Positions 63,656 through 64,000 of a stretch of 64,000 bases of DNA are shown piece after piece. The stretch is from Thalassospira alkalitolerans (GTDB lineage: Bacteria > Pseudomonadota > Alphaproteobacteria > Rhodospirillales > Thalassospiraceae). The translations under genes were made by a program, and so were the position numbers. Each line of letters begins with the position of its first letter. Position 1 is the stretch's first letter. The notes beneath the pieces are model-generated. The model saw only the letters and a program-made list of their open reading frames with translations. It ran no database searches and had not been told where the DNA came from. The stretch spans positions 62,001 through 126,000 of the forward strand of contig NZ_JFKB01000004.1 of assembly GCF_002115745.1 (NCBI RefSeq), read 5' to 3'.

Positions 63656-64000
63656 ATGCGTATATCTCAATTTTTACTAACCTGTTCAGCAACCTGGTTC
63701 TATAGCGGCCGGATATCCAAAGCTCCTGGCACCATGGGCTCGCTTGCGGCAATCCCGCTTGGCTGGGCTATTGCCATCTTGCTTGGAAATTCGGCGCTAC
63801 TTATTGGCATTGCCGTTGTCTTTATGGTTGGCATTCCGATTTCCCATAAATACAGCGAGATGATCGGCGTCCATGATGCCGGTGAAATCGTTATTGACGA
63901 AGTCGCCGGACAATGGATGTGCCTCCTTGTTGTGCCGTTGGGCAACGGCATAGCCGATCTTGGCTGGCTGCTGGCGGCATTCGTGATATTCCGGATATTC
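63656..64000 (+). CDS. pgpA: Phosphatidylglycerophosphatase A, N-terminal part (partial)
   Basis: The frame from ATG 63656 runs off the right edge after 115 codons. An in-frame TAA just upstream at 63650 makes the start firm. It contains SGRISKAPGTMGSL, HDAGEIVIDEVAGQW with the family's DEVAGQ motif, and several hydrophobic helices. PgpA dephosphorylates phosphatidylglycerol phosphate at the inner membrane. It is divergent from the M23 gene. Confidence 0.93.
   Translation, partial: MRISQFLLTCSATWFYSGRISKAPGTMGSLAAIPLGWAIAILLGNSALLIGIAVVFMVGIPISHKYSEMIGVHDAGEIVIDEVAGQWMCLLVVPLGNGIADLGWLLAAFVIFRIF

Noticed and set aside
1-64000. CRISPR arrays, insertion sequences, prophage genes or attachment sites
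   Set aside because: I saw no regularly spaced repeats, transposase or integrase motifs, and no terminal repeats, including at the 3' end of the tRNA gene.

Overview
The window is a stretch of an alphaproteobacterial chromosome. Gene order points to Rhodospirillales, and the combination of ectoine synthesis, a TakP-like TRAP transporter and a flagellar stator pair best suits a marine, motile genus such as Thalassospira. That placement is inference from gene order and protein character; I could not search a database. Almost everything is intact core metabolism and information processing. I see no insertion sequence, prophage, CRISPR array, integron or toxin-antitoxin pair, and no wholly new multi-gene system. 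The unexplained material is small: short membrane proteins, a small acidic protein, and structured intergenic elements.

Layout. 1-3600 (+): the end of trkA, a HAD phosphatase, hfq-hflX and an inositol-phosphatase-family enzyme. 3600-9400: mazG, then the ectoine operon ectA-ectB-ectC-ask on the minus strand with a divergent MarR regulator. 9600-18100 (-): a long run from cell-wall genes (mltB, rlpA, a D,D-carboxypeptidase) into tmk-holB-metG-tatD-MBL hydrolase, several with 4-nt overlaps. 18500-26600 (+): tRNA-Ser(UGA), a polar amino-acid ABC transporter, a zinc deacylase, deoC-deoB and a DsbA-family protein. 26600-34600: sdhE-mfd (-) divergent from recG (+), a DUF502 protein, and a small acidic protein overlapping a NUDIX hydrolase. 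34600-41400: flavin reductase, motAB, bpt, and a TRAP transporter whose binding-protein gene converges on its membrane genes. 41600-52300 (-): the alphaproteobacterial rpoZ-rsh-DUF2062-pdxJ-acpS-lepB-rnc-era-recO-parC array, with two tiny membrane proteins between era and recO. 52300-57600: folK, a NYN-domain protein, a family-5 uracil-DNA glycosylase, recQ, a molybdopterin oxidoreductase and smpB. 57600-64000: dapA, slt, a haloacid dehalogenase, a bactofilin/M23 peptidase pair, and the start of pgpA.

How the genes work together. Ask supplies aspartyl phosphate for the semialdehyde that EctB, EctA and EctC turn into ectoine, probably under EctR control. DapA competes for the same semialdehyde to make lysine and diaminopimelate. 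The peptidoglycan enzymes (MltB, RlpA, carboxypeptidase, Slt, M23) and bactofilin form two wall-remodelling groups. RecG, Mfd, RecO, RecQ, UDG and ParC give a dense DNA-maintenance content. Rsh, omega and Hfq are global regulators. Several strong hairpins lie inside operons and probably set the relative expression of their members.
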